A stretch of DNA of 64,000 nt from JBHJHP01 sp042219825 (GTDB taxonomy: Bacteria; Bacteroidota; Bacteroidia; Bacteroidales; UBA5342): the NCBI RefSeq assembly GCF_042219825.1, contig NZ_JBHJHQ010000006.1, positions 434,001-498,000 on the forward strand, given 5' to 3'. Within the stretch, counting starts at the first letter, position 1, and the number at the start of each line of letters is the position of its first letter. Shown in pieces: positions 8,352 to 17,217 of the stretch. Position numbers and translations under genes: made by a program. A model generated the notes under the pieces. That model saw only the letters and a program-made list of their open reading frames with translations, made no database searches and was not told the DNA's origin.

Positions 8352-9308
8352 TCATATAGTTGTCTCTGCGCCCTGGAAATAGCGTTCATAAATGTCATCA
8401 AGTCCCAGGATTTTTTTATTCAGGCTAAGCAGTCCTGCTCCACTATTGATGACAAATCTGGACACTTCTGCAGCAACATCTTTTTGTGCTCGAATATTGA
8501 AGTGGTTATTATCAAACCTTACCTCAGATATATCCTCAATATTCTTCAGCCCCTTAAGCAGCAACTCTTTTTGAATGTTATTTGAAATATCTATATCGCC
8601 TTCAATAAATGTATTTTCTTTAGTGAAAAGCTGTGCGGAAAGGCTTTGTATATCACCTTCTGCCAGAAGATTACCCTTAACAAATATGCCCACACGGTCG
8701 CACACTTTCTGTATCTGATACAGGTGATGTGAGGAAAGCAAAACGGTCATCTTTTCTTTTTTGCTCAGTTCCACGATCATCTCCAGAAATTCTTTTACTC
8801 CTGAGGGATCAATTCCCAGGGTTGGTTCATCCAGAATGATAACCTCCGGATCCTTGATCAGCACATCTGCAAAACCGAGGCGTTGCCGCATTCCACGGGA
8901 ATATTTTCCGGTCTTTTTCTTCTTTTCCTGCCCAAGACCGACCTTCTCCATCAGAAGGTTAGCTTTTTCTTCAGCTTCGTGTTTTGACAGCCCATTAAGG
9001 CGTGCAGTATATATGAGATTCTCAAGTCCGCTGTAGTCATCATAAAAACCTACATCTTCCGGAAGATAACCCACCTTTTTCTTCACCTGTATTGGTTGCT
9101 TTACCGGGTTGATCCCACACACGCTGATTCGGCCAGAATAAGGTTCGGTAAGGCCCATCAGCATTAAAATTGTAGTGGACTTACCTGCACCGTTTGGCCC
9201 GAGCAGTCCGAATATTTCACCTTTGGCAATGTTCAGGCTCAAATGATTTACAGCGGAATACTCGCCATATTTTTTCGTTAGATCTGAAATTTCAATGATG
9301 TGATCCAT
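8352..9308 (-). CDS. ABC transporter ATP-binding protein of the NEW3 unit
   Basis: A 318-residue ABC ATPase counted from ATG 9308. A longer frame upstream overlaps the preceding gene, but the Shine-Dalgarno AAGGAGGTGATT directly before 9308 decides the start. Walker A is GLLGPNGAGKSTT, the Q-loop region is VGYLPEDVGFYDDYSGLEN, the signature is YSRGMRQRLG, and Walker B is VIILDEPTLGIDP. A C-terminal extension of about 90 residues resembles the DUF4162-type tails of DrrA/NatA-like ATPases. It sits 2 bp after the NEW3 gene stop and 51 bp before the permease gene. Confidence 0.9.
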   Translation of the reverse strand: MDHIIEISDLTKKYGEYSAVNHLSLNIAKGEIFGLLGPNGAGKSTTILMLMGLTEPYSGRISVCGINPVKQPIQVKKKVGYLPEDVGFYDDYSGLENLIYTARLNGLSKHEAEEKANLLMEKVGLGQEKKKKTGKYSRGMRQRLGFADVLIKDPEVIILDEPTLGIDPSGVKEFLEMIVELSKKEKMTVLLSSHHLYQIQKVCDRVGIFVKGNLLAEGDIQSLSAQLFTKENTFIEGDIDISNNIQKELLLKGLKNIEDISEVRFDNNHFNIRAQKDVAAEVSRFVINSGAGLLSLNKKILGLDDIYERYFQGAETTI

Positions 9309-9310
9309 AA

Positions 9311-10459
9311 TCACCTCCTTCCGTATTTCCTGAACAGAAAAAATATGGCTGCAACAACGGCCAGAATGATCAAAATGCCCAACCATCCCCATAACATTGG
9401 GGTTTTTACCATGAGCCGGAATGTTGCTTCCGATGAGACTTCTTTTGTTCTTGCAGAAAATTTGACGGCGTAATCGCCCGGAATGGATTTGTCATAGGCT
9501 TTGACTATCGCCACTACCTTGGAATTTCCTCCTGCAACTACGGCAGTTAATGTATCCGGTTCAAACTTAACATCCCAGTTCTGTGGTTTAGACGCACTGA
9601 AGATCACATTTTTTAATGTGCTTGTTCCTGTATTGATAACCGTTAATTCTATCCTTTTTTCCTTTCCTGCAGTCAGTTCATCACTCAGCCTGCCTGTTGG
9701 TGTTGACAGGTTCATGTTGTATGATCCGGTTATAACCACTTCGAGTTCAAGTGAAGCCGATGTCGTTCTGTTAGATGCTTCCACCGGGATTTTATAGGTT
9801 CCTGCCTGTACATTATACCGTGGATTTATTTCTATGGACACATTTGAGGTACTGTTTGGATCAACCTCTACAGCCGTAGCCTGTTTGTAATTAGGTTTGA
9901 AAATTACATTCCAGCCTTCCGGTGGAGAAGCGTGGAAAGAGTATTCCTGTTTTTCGCCTGTGAGGTTTCGTAGTTTCGTAGTAAAGTTGAATTTGGATTT
10001 TGCGTGACCCTGCATATTAATCTGATTCGTAGTGAATTCGGTTTTATATGTTCCCTGGGTGGATACATTGATCTGCAGGTGTAATACATCGTAGCTTTTA
10101 GCAACTACATTTATTTTATAGGTACCCTTATTAACTTTTTGCGGTATTTCCACCTTTAGCATCACGGTTCTTGTCTGACCCGGTAGCAATGAAAGTTCCT
10201 GTAAATTAAAACCGCCACCTTTAAGGCTGTAGGTCCAGCTTTTAGGAATACCCGTCACGTAAAGCGGAATATTCTGAGTTTCGCCTGTGCTGTTTTTTAC
10301 ATCGATGGTGTAGTCAACTGACTCACCTGGTGGAACAGAAATTCTGACAAAAGGAGTATGTAATTCAACTCCGGCAGCAAAGATGGATGTGTTTGGTAAT
10401 GTAAACAAGGTTAAGGTAAGAAGGGAAATCAGGACGAAGTAGTGTGTGCGAATTTTCAT
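9311..10459 (-). CDS. NEW3-domain membrane-anchored exported protein
   Basis: A 382-residue protein with a signal peptide (about residues 1-28), then three similar beta-sandwich repeats of about 100 residues each (for example VRISVPPGESVDYTIDVKN, KSKFNFTTKLRNLTGE, GKEKRIELTVINTGTST). These match the NEW3/CARDB-like domain of COG1470 proteins. A C-terminal transmembrane helix (WLGILIILAVVAAIFFLF) and a basic tail anchor it so that the repeats face the periplasm. A strong GGAGGG precedes the start. COG1470 proteins commonly accompany ABC-2 transporters, as here; the cargo is not known. Confidence 0.82.
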   Translation of the reverse strand: MKIRTHYFVLISLLTLTLFTLPNTSIFAAGVELHTPFVRISVPPGESVDYTIDVKNSTGETQNIPLYVTGIPKSWTYSLKGGGFNLQELSLLPGQTRTVMLKVEIPQKVNKGTYKINVVAKSYDVLHLQINVSTQGTYKTEFTTNQINMQGHAKSKFNFTTKLRNLTGEKQEYSFHASPPEGWNVIFKPNYKQATAVEVDPNSTSNVSIEINPRYNVQAGTYKIPVEASNRTTSASLELEVVITGSYNMNLSTPTGRLSDELTAGKEKRIELTVINTGTSTLKNVIFSASKPQNWDVKFEPDTLTAVVAGGNSKVVAIVKAYDKSIPGDYAVKFSARTKEVSSEATFRLMVKTPMLWGWLGILIILAVVAAIFFLFRKYGRR

Positions 10460-10836
10460 AAAGAACCCTCCATATATTTAAAAATAAACAATATGGTCTG
10501 CAAATTTAATGGCATGTTTGAAAATCAAAAACCGCTAAACCTGCTTAAATCCTTTAATGGCAAGCCTTTCATGATATAGTTTTCAATAAATCAAACATTT
10601 AAGTACTACTGTTAAATAATTTAAATTCACAAAGCTTAACGTATTTCAGATTCTTTAAGATTTCGTCCAAAGAATGCGTGGATTCATTTTTTTATGCCAT
10701 ATCTTGGGTGTAGCAAGAGTTTTTAAGTACCTGAATATATTTTGCCTGAGATTAATAGTTAAAAATCAAACATAATGCGTCTAATTCTGTTTTTACTATA
10801 TCAATCCTTATTCCGGTAAACATAAAACTTTTTGTC
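10460..10836. other. divergent intergenic region
   Basis: This spacer separates the minus-strand NEW3/ABC unit from the plus-strand dehydrogenase/cytochrome pair and must hold both promoters. Apart from the ribosome-binding site of the NEW3 gene (GGAGGG near 10470) I see no clear -7 element, repeat or RNA structure. Confidence 0.4.
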
Positions 10837-12123
10837 ATGAAACAAACGTACATCTTTACAGTAATACTGGGTCTCATGCTTGTTATGACTAATTGCATGG
10901 ATGCAAAGAATAATAAAGCCAATGTTGCAGGTGTTAAGCCTGATGCAGATAATGCGGAACTAAAACTGCCTGATGGATTTTCAGCTTTAAAGGTTGCTGA
11001 CAATGTAGGAAGGGCACGTCATATAGCGGTCACACAAAATGGCGAGGTTTATGTAAAACTAAATCGTACCGTGGATGGCAAAGGCATATTGCTTTTAGCA
11101 GATACAAATGGTGATGGACGTGCAGATGAACAGTCAGGATTTGGTGATTATGGCGGAACCGGTATTCATTTGAATGACGATTACCTGTATGCAAGTTCAA
11201 ACAGTACAGTGTACCGTTATAAACTGGATGATAAGCAACATGTGCTGAATCCGGATCAACCGCAGGTGGTAGTTAGTGGACTGATTGACAGGCGTCAGCA
11301 TAATTCCAAATCGTTTACTTTGGACGATGACGGGTACATATACGTAAATATCGGTGCTTATTCAAATGCATGTCAGGAGAGGGACAGAACCAAAGGTTCT
11401 CCCGGAATAGATCCTTGTCCTATTCTTGAGCAGGCAGGTGGAATCTGGCGTTTCAAGGCAGATGGATTGGATCAGTCATGCGAGGACGGAATACGTTTTG
11501 CTACCGGACTAAGAAATGTGGTAGGTTTGGATTGGAACAGACAGGATAATCAACTATATGTGATGATGCATGGAAGGGATCAGTTGCATGATTTGTTTCC
11601 GGACCTTTACACAACTCAGGAATCAGCCGATTTACCTTCAGAAGCTATGTATGCCCTTAAAGAAGGAGACAATTGTGGTTGGCCATATATGTACTACGAT
11701 CAGATTCAGCACAAAAAAATACTGGCCCCGGAATATGGCGGAGACGGGAAAAAAGAGTATGATGGGCCTGCTATTGATCCGGCATTAGCATTTCCCGGTC
11801 ACCTGGCACCGAATGCATTATTGTTTTATACAGGTAATATGTTTCCTGAAAAATATAAAAACGGAGCCTTTGTAGCATTTCATGGTTCATGGAATCGTGC
11901 TCCTGAACTTCAGGAAGGATTTTATGTGGTTTTTGCACCGTTCAAAGATGGGAAACCTACAGGAGAATGGGAGATATTCGCCGATAATTTTGCCGGCATG
12001 GAAAATGTGGTTTCGCCCGGCGATGCTGTACACCGCCCTTGTGGTCTGGCCCAGGGACCTGACGGTTCGTTGTATGTGTCAGACGATGCTCACGGAACCA
12101 TATACCGTATTTTGTATAAATAG
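10837..12123 (+). CDS. PQQ-dependent sugar (sorbosone) dehydrogenase family lipoprotein
   Basis: A 428-residue exported protein. The hydrophobic N-terminus ends at Cys-21 (MTNC), suggesting lipidation. The rest is a beta-propeller of the soluble glucose/L-sorbosone dehydrogenase type: KLPDGFSALKVADNVGRARHI opens the first blade, DTNGDGRAD is a calcium-type turn, and GLRNVVGLDW, GDNCGWPY and GSWNR are conserved family motifs. Family members oxidise sugars or aldoses with PQQ in the periplasm and pass electrons to a cytochrome. A cytochrome c gene begins 23 bp downstream and is the likely acceptor. No PQQ biosynthesis genes are in the window. Confidence 0.85.
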   Translation: MKQTYIFTVILGLMLVMTNCMDAKNNKANVAGVKPDADNAELKLPDGFSALKVADNVGRARHIAVTQNGEVYVKLNRTVDGKGILLLADTNGDGRADEQSGFGDYGGTGIHLNDDYLYASSNSTVYRYKLDDKQHVLNPDQPQVVVSGLIDRRQHNSKSFTLDDDGYIYVNIGAYSNACQERDRTKGSPGIDPCPILEQAGGIWRFKADGLDQSCEDGIRFATGLRNVVGLDWNRQDNQLYVMMHGRDQLHDLFPDLYTTQESADLPSEAMYALKEGDNCGWPYMYYDQIQHKKILAPEYGGDGKKEYDGPAIDPALAFPGHLAPNALLFYTGNMFPEKYKNGAFVAFHGSWNRAPELQEGFYVVFAPFKDGKPTGEWEIFADNFAGMENVVSPGDAVHRPCGLAQGPDGSLYVSDDAHGTIYRILYK

Positions 12124-12146
12124 AAATCAATATATCCAACAATAAG

Positions 12147-12581
12147 ATGAAGAATTACGTAAAGAAACACAGTTATTTGGTTGCGACGTTATTTTCACTG
12201 TTTTTAATACCCGTTATCGATGCTCAGAATACTACAGGTGAGGCGACCAAAACGGGAGAACAGGTTTATCGTATGAATTGTCTGGCTTGTCATCAGGCCA
12301 ATGGGAGCGGGGTTCCTAACCTTGCACCGCCTTTAAAACAAACTACTTTCGTTTTGGGTGACAAAACCAAGTTAATTGATATTGTACTTAAAGGATTTAA
12401 TGAGGATGTAGAGATAGAAGGTGAATATTATTCCAATCCGATGCCTCCTTTTGCGCATCTTTCGGATGAAGAAATTGCTAAAGTTTTGACGTACATCCGC
12501 AGTAATTTCGGAAATAAGGCTGAACCGGTGTCATCAACAGAAGTAAAGGCCGTGCGTGAAAAAATGAAGGAAGGGAAATAA
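12147..12581 (+). CDS. c-type cytochrome (class I)
   Basis: A 144-residue protein with a signal peptide (about residues 1-26). The heme-binding motif is CLACH at about residue 45, followed by GSGVPNLAPPLKQT. NPMPPF supplies the probable axial methionine near residue 103, before the final helix EEIAKVLTYIRSNFG. It is a single-heme periplasmic cytochrome related to those paired with alcohol or sugar dehydrogenases. Its gene directly follows the PQQ-type dehydrogenase gene and probably encodes its electron acceptor. Confidence 0.9.
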   Translation: MKNYVKKHSYLVATLFSLFLIPVIDAQNTTGEATKTGEQVYRMNCLACHQANGSGVPNLAPPLKQTTFVLGDKTKLIDIVLKGFNEDVEIEGEYYSNPMPPFAHLSDEEIAKVLTYIRSNFGNKAEPVSSTEVKAVREKMKEGK

Positions 12582-12638
12582 GTTTTCTAATTATTAGACT
12601 TTACTAAAGCTGTAGATTGAGTTTGAAATTAGGAATAA

Positions 12639-12669
12639 GAAAAAAGCCGCCGGAGAGAATCCGACGGCT
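12639..12669 (-). terminator. rho-independent terminator of the 12696-13553 gene
   Basis: On the minus strand a stem AGCCGtCGGA / TCCGgCGGCT (12645-12669, one mismatch) with a short loop is followed by six T. It lies 27 bp after the stop of the coiled-coil lipoprotein gene. Confidence 0.8.
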
Positions 12670-12695
12670 ACTATTATAATTTATTTAAAATCAGA

Positions 12696-13553
12696 TTAAT
12701 CTTTGGCTATAACCAGGTATTTTGAAACACTCCAAAATGCCTGAGGATCATCAATGACAAAAGATTCAACACTTTTTTCTGCATTTTCAAAATGAAAACT
12801 TCCCTCAGGATGAACGGTCAGGAGTTTAGCTTTTTTTGCATTTACCGGAACAGAACTGAATGAACGTATATCTACCATGGTAAAATCTTCTTTATTAAGA
12901 GACTGGCTGACTTTTAGTGTTTTACCCAATCCGATAAAACCACCTGTTTTTTCAACGATCTGCTGATCGATTAGTGAATCGGTAGATTCAACAATATACC
13001 AGGCCTGATTCATCATGTTCTCACGTTGGAGAAGTTCCTGGGATTTGCGTTCACTTTCCTGATTAAGCTGTTCCAGTGTTGACTTAAGGTCAGAAACATC
13101 AATATTCAAAGTTTCTATTTTTGCGTTAAGAGCTGCCAGTTCATTATCTTTATCTGTAATTTGTTTTTCCAGAAGGCTGATTGTTTTTTGTAAGCTTTTG
13201 AGCTTTCTGGAGTCTGCAACGCGCATCCCTTTAAGCTTGTCGACAAGCTTTTTATTTTCGTCCAGTAACTGTTGCAGTTGGATTAAATCCTGAATGATTT
13301 CATCTTTTGTTGTTGATGATATCTCCTTATTGCCGGATTTAACTTTTACAAGGTTTTCAATTTTTTTTATAGAATCCAGGTTTGTCTGAATGTCGTTAAA
13401 ATCAGAAATAAACTGATTTATTTCAGTGTCACGATTAGCTACTACAGTATTTAAGCTGTCACGAACTGCAGTTAATTCTTCCTGATGTTTGTTTTTACTA
13501 ATACACGATGATACAGTTAAAACAAGAGCAAAAAATAAAATTAAGTGTTTCAT
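12696..13553 (-). CDS. coiled-coil lipoprotein, Cbp1-like
   Basis: A 285-residue protein with a lipoprotein signal (LTVSSC, Cys-17). Residues 25-180 are almost continuous coiled coil, rich in heptad Leu/Ile and charged residues. A compact C-terminal domain (about 190-285) ends in KKAKLLTVHPEGSFHF and DPQAFWSVSKYLVI. That combination resembles the Bacteroidota family named after the collagen-binding adhesin Cbp1, but the assignment is from memory of the pattern and adhesion is not shown. A probable -7 element (13577-13584) and a terminator bracket it as a single-gene unit. Confidence 0.65.
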   Translation of the reverse strand: MKHLILFFALVLTVSSCISKNKHQEELTAVRDSLNTVVANRDTEINQFISDFNDIQTNLDSIKKIENLVKVKSGNKEISSTTKDEIIQDLIQLQQLLDENKKLVDKLKGMRVADSRKLKSLQKTISLLEKQITDKDNELAALNAKIETLNIDVSDLKSTLEQLNQESERKSQELLQRENMMNQAWYIVESTDSLIDQQIVEKTGGFIGLGKTLKVSQSLNKEDFTMVDIRSFSSVPVNAKKAKLLTVHPEGSFHFENAEKSVESFVIDDPQAFWSVSKYLVIAKD

Positions 13554-13576
13554 AATTTATGGAGTTAAAATTTGTA

Positions 13577-13584
13577 CAAAAGTA
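13577..13584 (-). promoter_or_regulatory. -7 promoter element of the Cbp1-like gene
   Basis: TACTTTTG on the minus strand matches the Bacteroidota TAnnTTTG element, 24 bp before the ATG. A TTTG upstream could be the -33 element, although the 23-bp spacing is a little long. Confidence 0.5.
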
Positions 13585-13772
13585 GTTTCTTTTAATTGGA
13601 TCAGAAACAAATATGTCTCAATACCTTTATAATAACGTATTGAATGACAACTAAAGTACGTTTTGTGCGTATTTAATTGAGGAAAAGATTTGTCGTTATT
13701 ATACTCTCGGGTGATTTCGCATAAATCTTTCAAAGAAAGACCGGCTTTATATATTGATAGCTTTATTGGGGC

Positions 13773-14060
13773 CTAGTTGCTATCCAAACGGAAAAAATTT
13801 CCGTATATGCCTACAAATTTGGCATCTGCCAGATCATAAACCGAGAAAATAACATAGTTATGTCGGGTGGCCTGTGAAGCAATGGTTCCAACCGCACCTT
13901 TGGCAATCCGGGATATAATACCTTCCAGTCCTGAATCCGAATCGTTGACATATTCAGTTTTACAATAATCTATGAATTCATCCCTGGAAGGATTACTGAT
14001 GGCCGCAAATATTAAAGCTAACAGGATCAATATCAGTAAAAATCTGGATAGTTTTTTCAT
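13773..14060 (-). CDS. small exported protein, DUF4359-like
   Basis: A 95-residue protein with an N-terminal hydrophobic helix (residues 5-22) that is either a signal peptide or an anchor. After it come NPSRDEFIDYCKTEY, a glycine/alanine-rich middle (GLEGIISRIAKGAVGTIAS) and a short beta-rich end (NYVIFSVYDLADAKFVGIYGNFF). The NPSxxEF start and overall length resemble DUF4359 proteins, whose function is unknown. It is isolated, with spacers of about 220 bp on both sides. Confidence 0.6.
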   Translation of the reverse strand: MKKLSRFLLILILLALIFAAISNPSRDEFIDYCKTEYVNDSDSGLEGIISRIAKGAVGTIASQATRHNYVIFSVYDLADAKFVGIYGNFFRLDSN

Positions 14061-14277
14061 GTAAGGTCTCTTTATAATGTAACGTTATATTTCTAATGTG
14101 TTTAAAAGCACATAATTATTGGTTTCAAAGATAAACAAAGTAGTTTATTATTCAGAATTGATTAGTCTCGCAAATGTTTTTTCCTAGGCATATTAATTTT
14201 ACAATTAGGCTTGTTTCGTTATAATTGATTATTTTGTACAATTATTTGAATTGTAATAAACAAATAACAAAAATTAT

Positions 14278-14529
14278 ATGTCAGTATTACCAAAACGACA
14301 CCTCGCCAAAGCAATAACATGGAGAATTATAGCATCGTTAACTACGTTTATAATTGGTTGGATTGTAACAGGAAATCTTGATTTTGGAATGGCTATCGGT
14401 GCTGCTGATGTTATTATTAAGCTGGTGCTTTATTATCTTCATGAACGTGCCTGGTATCATTCCAGCTACGGAGTGATTAATGATGGAGAACATCTTACAA
14501 AACCGTTATTTCGCAAAAAGAGAAAGTGA
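14278..14529 (+). CDS. DUF2061 domain membrane protein
   Basis: An 83-residue protein. RHLAKAITWRIIASLTT and the two transmembrane helices that follow (about 20-36 and 38-58) match DUF2061, a small inner-membrane family of unknown function often encoded near sulfate-assimilation genes in other bacteria. LVLYYLHERAWY is the conserved end of the domain, and a basic tail (FRKKRK) is probably cytoplasmic. No sulfur genes lie beside it here. Confidence 0.8.
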   Translation: MSVLPKRHLAKAITWRIIASLTTFIIGWIVTGNLDFGMAIGAADVIIKLVLYYLHERAWYHSSYGVINDGEHLTKPLFRKKRK

Positions 14530-15290
14530 TTAAATCTAAGGATTAATTGGAGAACTGGAGGGAACGTTACCCTGTTTTTATTAATCTGGTTATCAGATAA
14601 TTGTCTTTTTGAAAAATAGTAAAGCTCCCGAATTCCCACCTGGATTTACACAAAATACGCTTCAGTTTGCTTCAGTTTGCTTCAATTTGCAGTTCAAATT
14701 TAGAAAATTTATCATCTGCAAGAAAAACTTTTCCTTGATAATATTTATAAGGGATGTTTGATATACCTTATAAACTCAAATGATAAATTCCATGTCTAAT
14801 ATGTTTGTGAATTTTAAAATTGTCAAACAAATACCTGAATTAAAAATTGCAAGCGGTTCTTAATCTGATGACCGGGTAGAATTACTGTAATATGAAATGG
14901 TTTGGTTATGGGTATAAATACTGTTTTTATATATAAACTGAAGTCGTAAATTTATTATCATGAAAGTTTTATACTATCAGTTTGATAGAAAATAAAACTT
15001 TTGTTGTTAAATGTATCAAAGATCAGTAGGGTATATGTCAAACTACAAAAATTATAATTCTTGTTAAACTTAACTTAGCTATAAGTGTTATAAAATAAAT
15101 AGGATATTAAAATGTACAACTGGTTCAGAATAGCGAATTATCTTTTGCATAATTAATATCCATTTTTGTGTAAGGACAATACTATGGAACTTAGCCTCTT
15201 GGCATCATATTGGTGACGGAGACTTCTCTCTTAAACAAAACAACTCAGTATCTCACTAAATCAAATTATTAACCTTTAATATTATTTCGT
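14530..15290. other. 761-bp AT-rich spacer with a short tandem repeat
   Basis: No plausible coding frame was seen. Three tandem copies of TTCAGTTTGC, the third with one change, occupy 14661-14690. The rest is AT-rich sequence without clear hairpins. The final part must carry the promoter and leader of the secreted protein at 15291. Confidence 0.45.
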
Positions 15291-16064
15291 ATGAAACGTT
15301 TCAGACTTTTTTTTGTATTAGCAATGGTATTTGCATTTCAGGAGGCATTACCAAATGGACTAAATTGTACCACGACAGTAGGATATTGGAAAAACCATAC
15401 TGGTGATCATGAATGGGCAGTTTTAGGTAAATCAGATGATCCTGCGGATGGAACAAATAGACCTTTCTATCTCAGCGGTGCGTCCTGGCTTGAAGTGCTT
15501 AATACATCACCAAGAGGAAATGCGTATTATATTTTAGCTCATCAGTATATTGCGGCAACTTTAAACAGATTTCGTGGAGCAATTACAAATGAAGAAGTAT
15601 ATAATGCTTGGCATGCGACTGCTGATATTATTTGGCAAGTAACACCGGATGATGTAAAGAACGACAGGGAACTCAGAGCACAGTTTATTGATTTAGCAGA
15701 AATTCTTGATAACTATAATAATGGTCTTGTGGATGGGATTCCTCACTGTGATGATTTTCTCCAGGAAAAGTCCCAGGCAATGGAAGCTGATGTTATGGAA
15801 TCAACTGTATCAATTCAAAATTCACCGAATCCATTTAAATCTTCTACAACATTTTCTTTCAATTTACCGGAAGCCGGTGAAGTAACTTTGACAGTTTTAT
15901 CTCTCTCAGGTCAGGAAATAGAAGTTGTTACAAAAGGATTTTACTTTGCCGGTGAAAATCAAATTAACTGGCAGTCTCCACAGAACTTGTCACCAGGATT
16001 TTATCTCTATAGGCTACAAGCCGGTAAAGATGTCGTTATTAATAAGATGCTCATTAATAAGTAA
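15291..16064 (+). CDS. secreted protein with T9SS C-terminal sorting domain
   Basis: A 257-residue protein with a signal peptide (about residues 1-21). Residues 24-150 form a domain that starts CTTTVGYWKNH and ends in GIPHCDD, a module found in many exported bacterial proteins and without assigned function; its first and last cysteines could form a disulfide. Residues 180-257 form a type A T9SS sorting domain (NPFKSSTTFSFNLPEAGEVT, then LSPGFYLYRLQAG and a basic end). It should be carried across the outer membrane by T9SS. A good terminator follows. Confidence 0.82.
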   Translation: MKRFRLFFVLAMVFAFQEALPNGLNCTTTVGYWKNHTGDHEWAVLGKSDDPADGTNRPFYLSGASWLEVLNTSPRGNAYYILAHQYIAATLNRFRGAITNEEVYNAWHATADIIWQVTPDDVKNDRELRAQFIDLAEILDNYNNGLVDGIPHCDDFLQEKSQAMEADVMESTVSIQNSPNPFKSSTTFSFNLPEAGEVTLTVLSLSGQEIEVVTKGFYFAGENQINWQSPQNLSPGFYLYRLQAGKDVVINKMLINK

Positions 16065-16088
16065 AATTATTTAAGACATATTCATACG

Positions 16089-16124
16089 AAAGGCTGTTCA
16101 AATTTTTGGACAGCCTTTTATTTC
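16089..16124 (+). terminator. rho-independent terminator after the T9SS protein
   Basis: AAAGGCTGT (16089-16097) and ACAGCCTTT (16110-16118) form a 9-bp stem followed by TTATTT. It lies 25 bp downstream of the 15291-16064 stop. Confidence 0.8.
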
Positions 16125-16438
16125 CTTTAGGTTCTTTGTATATTTCGTAATTTGGTTATAAAAAATGATTTTGAGATTATAGAAATATTTTCAGTTAGGT
16201 TATAAACTTATTTATTGAATCAGATGTTTATTATACTAAGTTAAATATATAACTGATTTGGGTCCTGATTATTCAGAATAACTGTATAATCATACGTACT
16301 GAAAACTCACAATTTAGTTTTAAGGATATCTGGATTGTATATTATTCTTTAACTCTCTCCATTTACTTCAATAATCTAAAACACATCTTAATTATATGCA
16401 TTTATGTGTTTTTCATTAACATAATTAGAGAAAGTAAG
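16125..16438. other. AT-rich spacer before the methyltransferase
   Basis: About 300 bp of AT-rich sequence between the terminator at 16089 and the methyltransferase gene. I see no repeat, RNA structure or open frame in it. Confidence 0.4.
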
Positions 16439-17080
16439 ATGAAGCTATTATTTCCGCCAGAAAATTTAGTGGCTCGTACATCGGAGGTTGACTATGCAAA
16501 CTGGAATTATCAGTTTTTGATAAAATATATTCAACGCTATCGATTTAAAAGCATAATAAAGCTTATTGGGGATAGAAAATTTAACAATCTCCTGGAGGCA
16601 GGCACAGGAAGTGGTATATTTCTTCCCGAGCTAAAACGACACTGCAATAATCTTTATGCATGTGATATTCATGATCGCATAGATGTAGTAAGTGATCTAG
16701 CCAGTAAATGTAATTTGGATAACTGTTTTATATCAAAACAAAGTATTCAGGAGACCAGCTATCCCGATAATTATTTTGATGGCATTGTTGCAATAAGTAC
16801 ACTTGAATTTGTTGACGATTTAAGAGCTTCCATAGCAGAAATTAGGAGAATTCTGTCCCCGGATGGTCATTTCTATACCATATGCCCAATGGAAAGCAGT
16901 TTTCTTGATATCTTTCTGTCATTTTATACCGACAAAAAACCGGAAGAAGAATTTGGAAATGCAAGACAGTTCGTAACAAATGAATTGGAAAGCAACTTCA
17001 AAATGGTTAAAAAAGGAACTATGAATAAGTTATCCGGAAGTCTGTTCCCTGTTTATACCTATTATGATTTGAAGAAATAA
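16439..17080 (+). CDS. class I SAM-dependent methyltransferase
   Basis: A 213-residue protein when started at ATG 16439; an in-frame ATG at 16406 would add 11 residues, but AGAGAAAGTAAG just before 16439 favours the later start. The Rossmann-type methyltransferase core is visible: LLEAGTGSGIFLPEL is motif I, ACDIH the acidic end of strand 2, YFDGIVAISTLEFV motif IV, and LRASIAEIRRILSPDGHFYTI the methyltransf_11 hallmark. The substrate is unknown. The absence of partner genes gives no hint of pathway. Confidence 0.82.
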   Translation: MKLLFPPENLVARTSEVDYANWNYQFLIKYIQRYRFKSIIKLIGDRKFNNLLEAGTGSGIFLPELKRHCNNLYACDIHDRIDVVSDLASKCNLDNCFISKQSIQETSYPDNYFDGIVAISTLEFVDDLRASIAEIRRILSPDGHFYTICPMESSFLDIFLSFYTDKKPEEEFGNARQFVTNELESNFKMVKKGTMNKLSGSLFPVYTYYDLKK

Positions 17081-17217
17081 TTTTATTATCTAAAAAGGGG
17101 GGTATCTACAGATATAGATTATCTGTGTTATCCTAAAAAAATCTAATAGAATTCGAATTGAACATAAAGGATTTTTGTTCTGTTATTTTTAATAGGTCTA
17201 CATTAATCTAATATGTC

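Noticed and set aside
9309..9392. N-terminal extension of the NEW3-linked ABC ATPase
   Set aside because: It overlaps the end of the preceding gene in another frame, and the ribosome-binding site at ATG 9308 fits the normal ATPase start.
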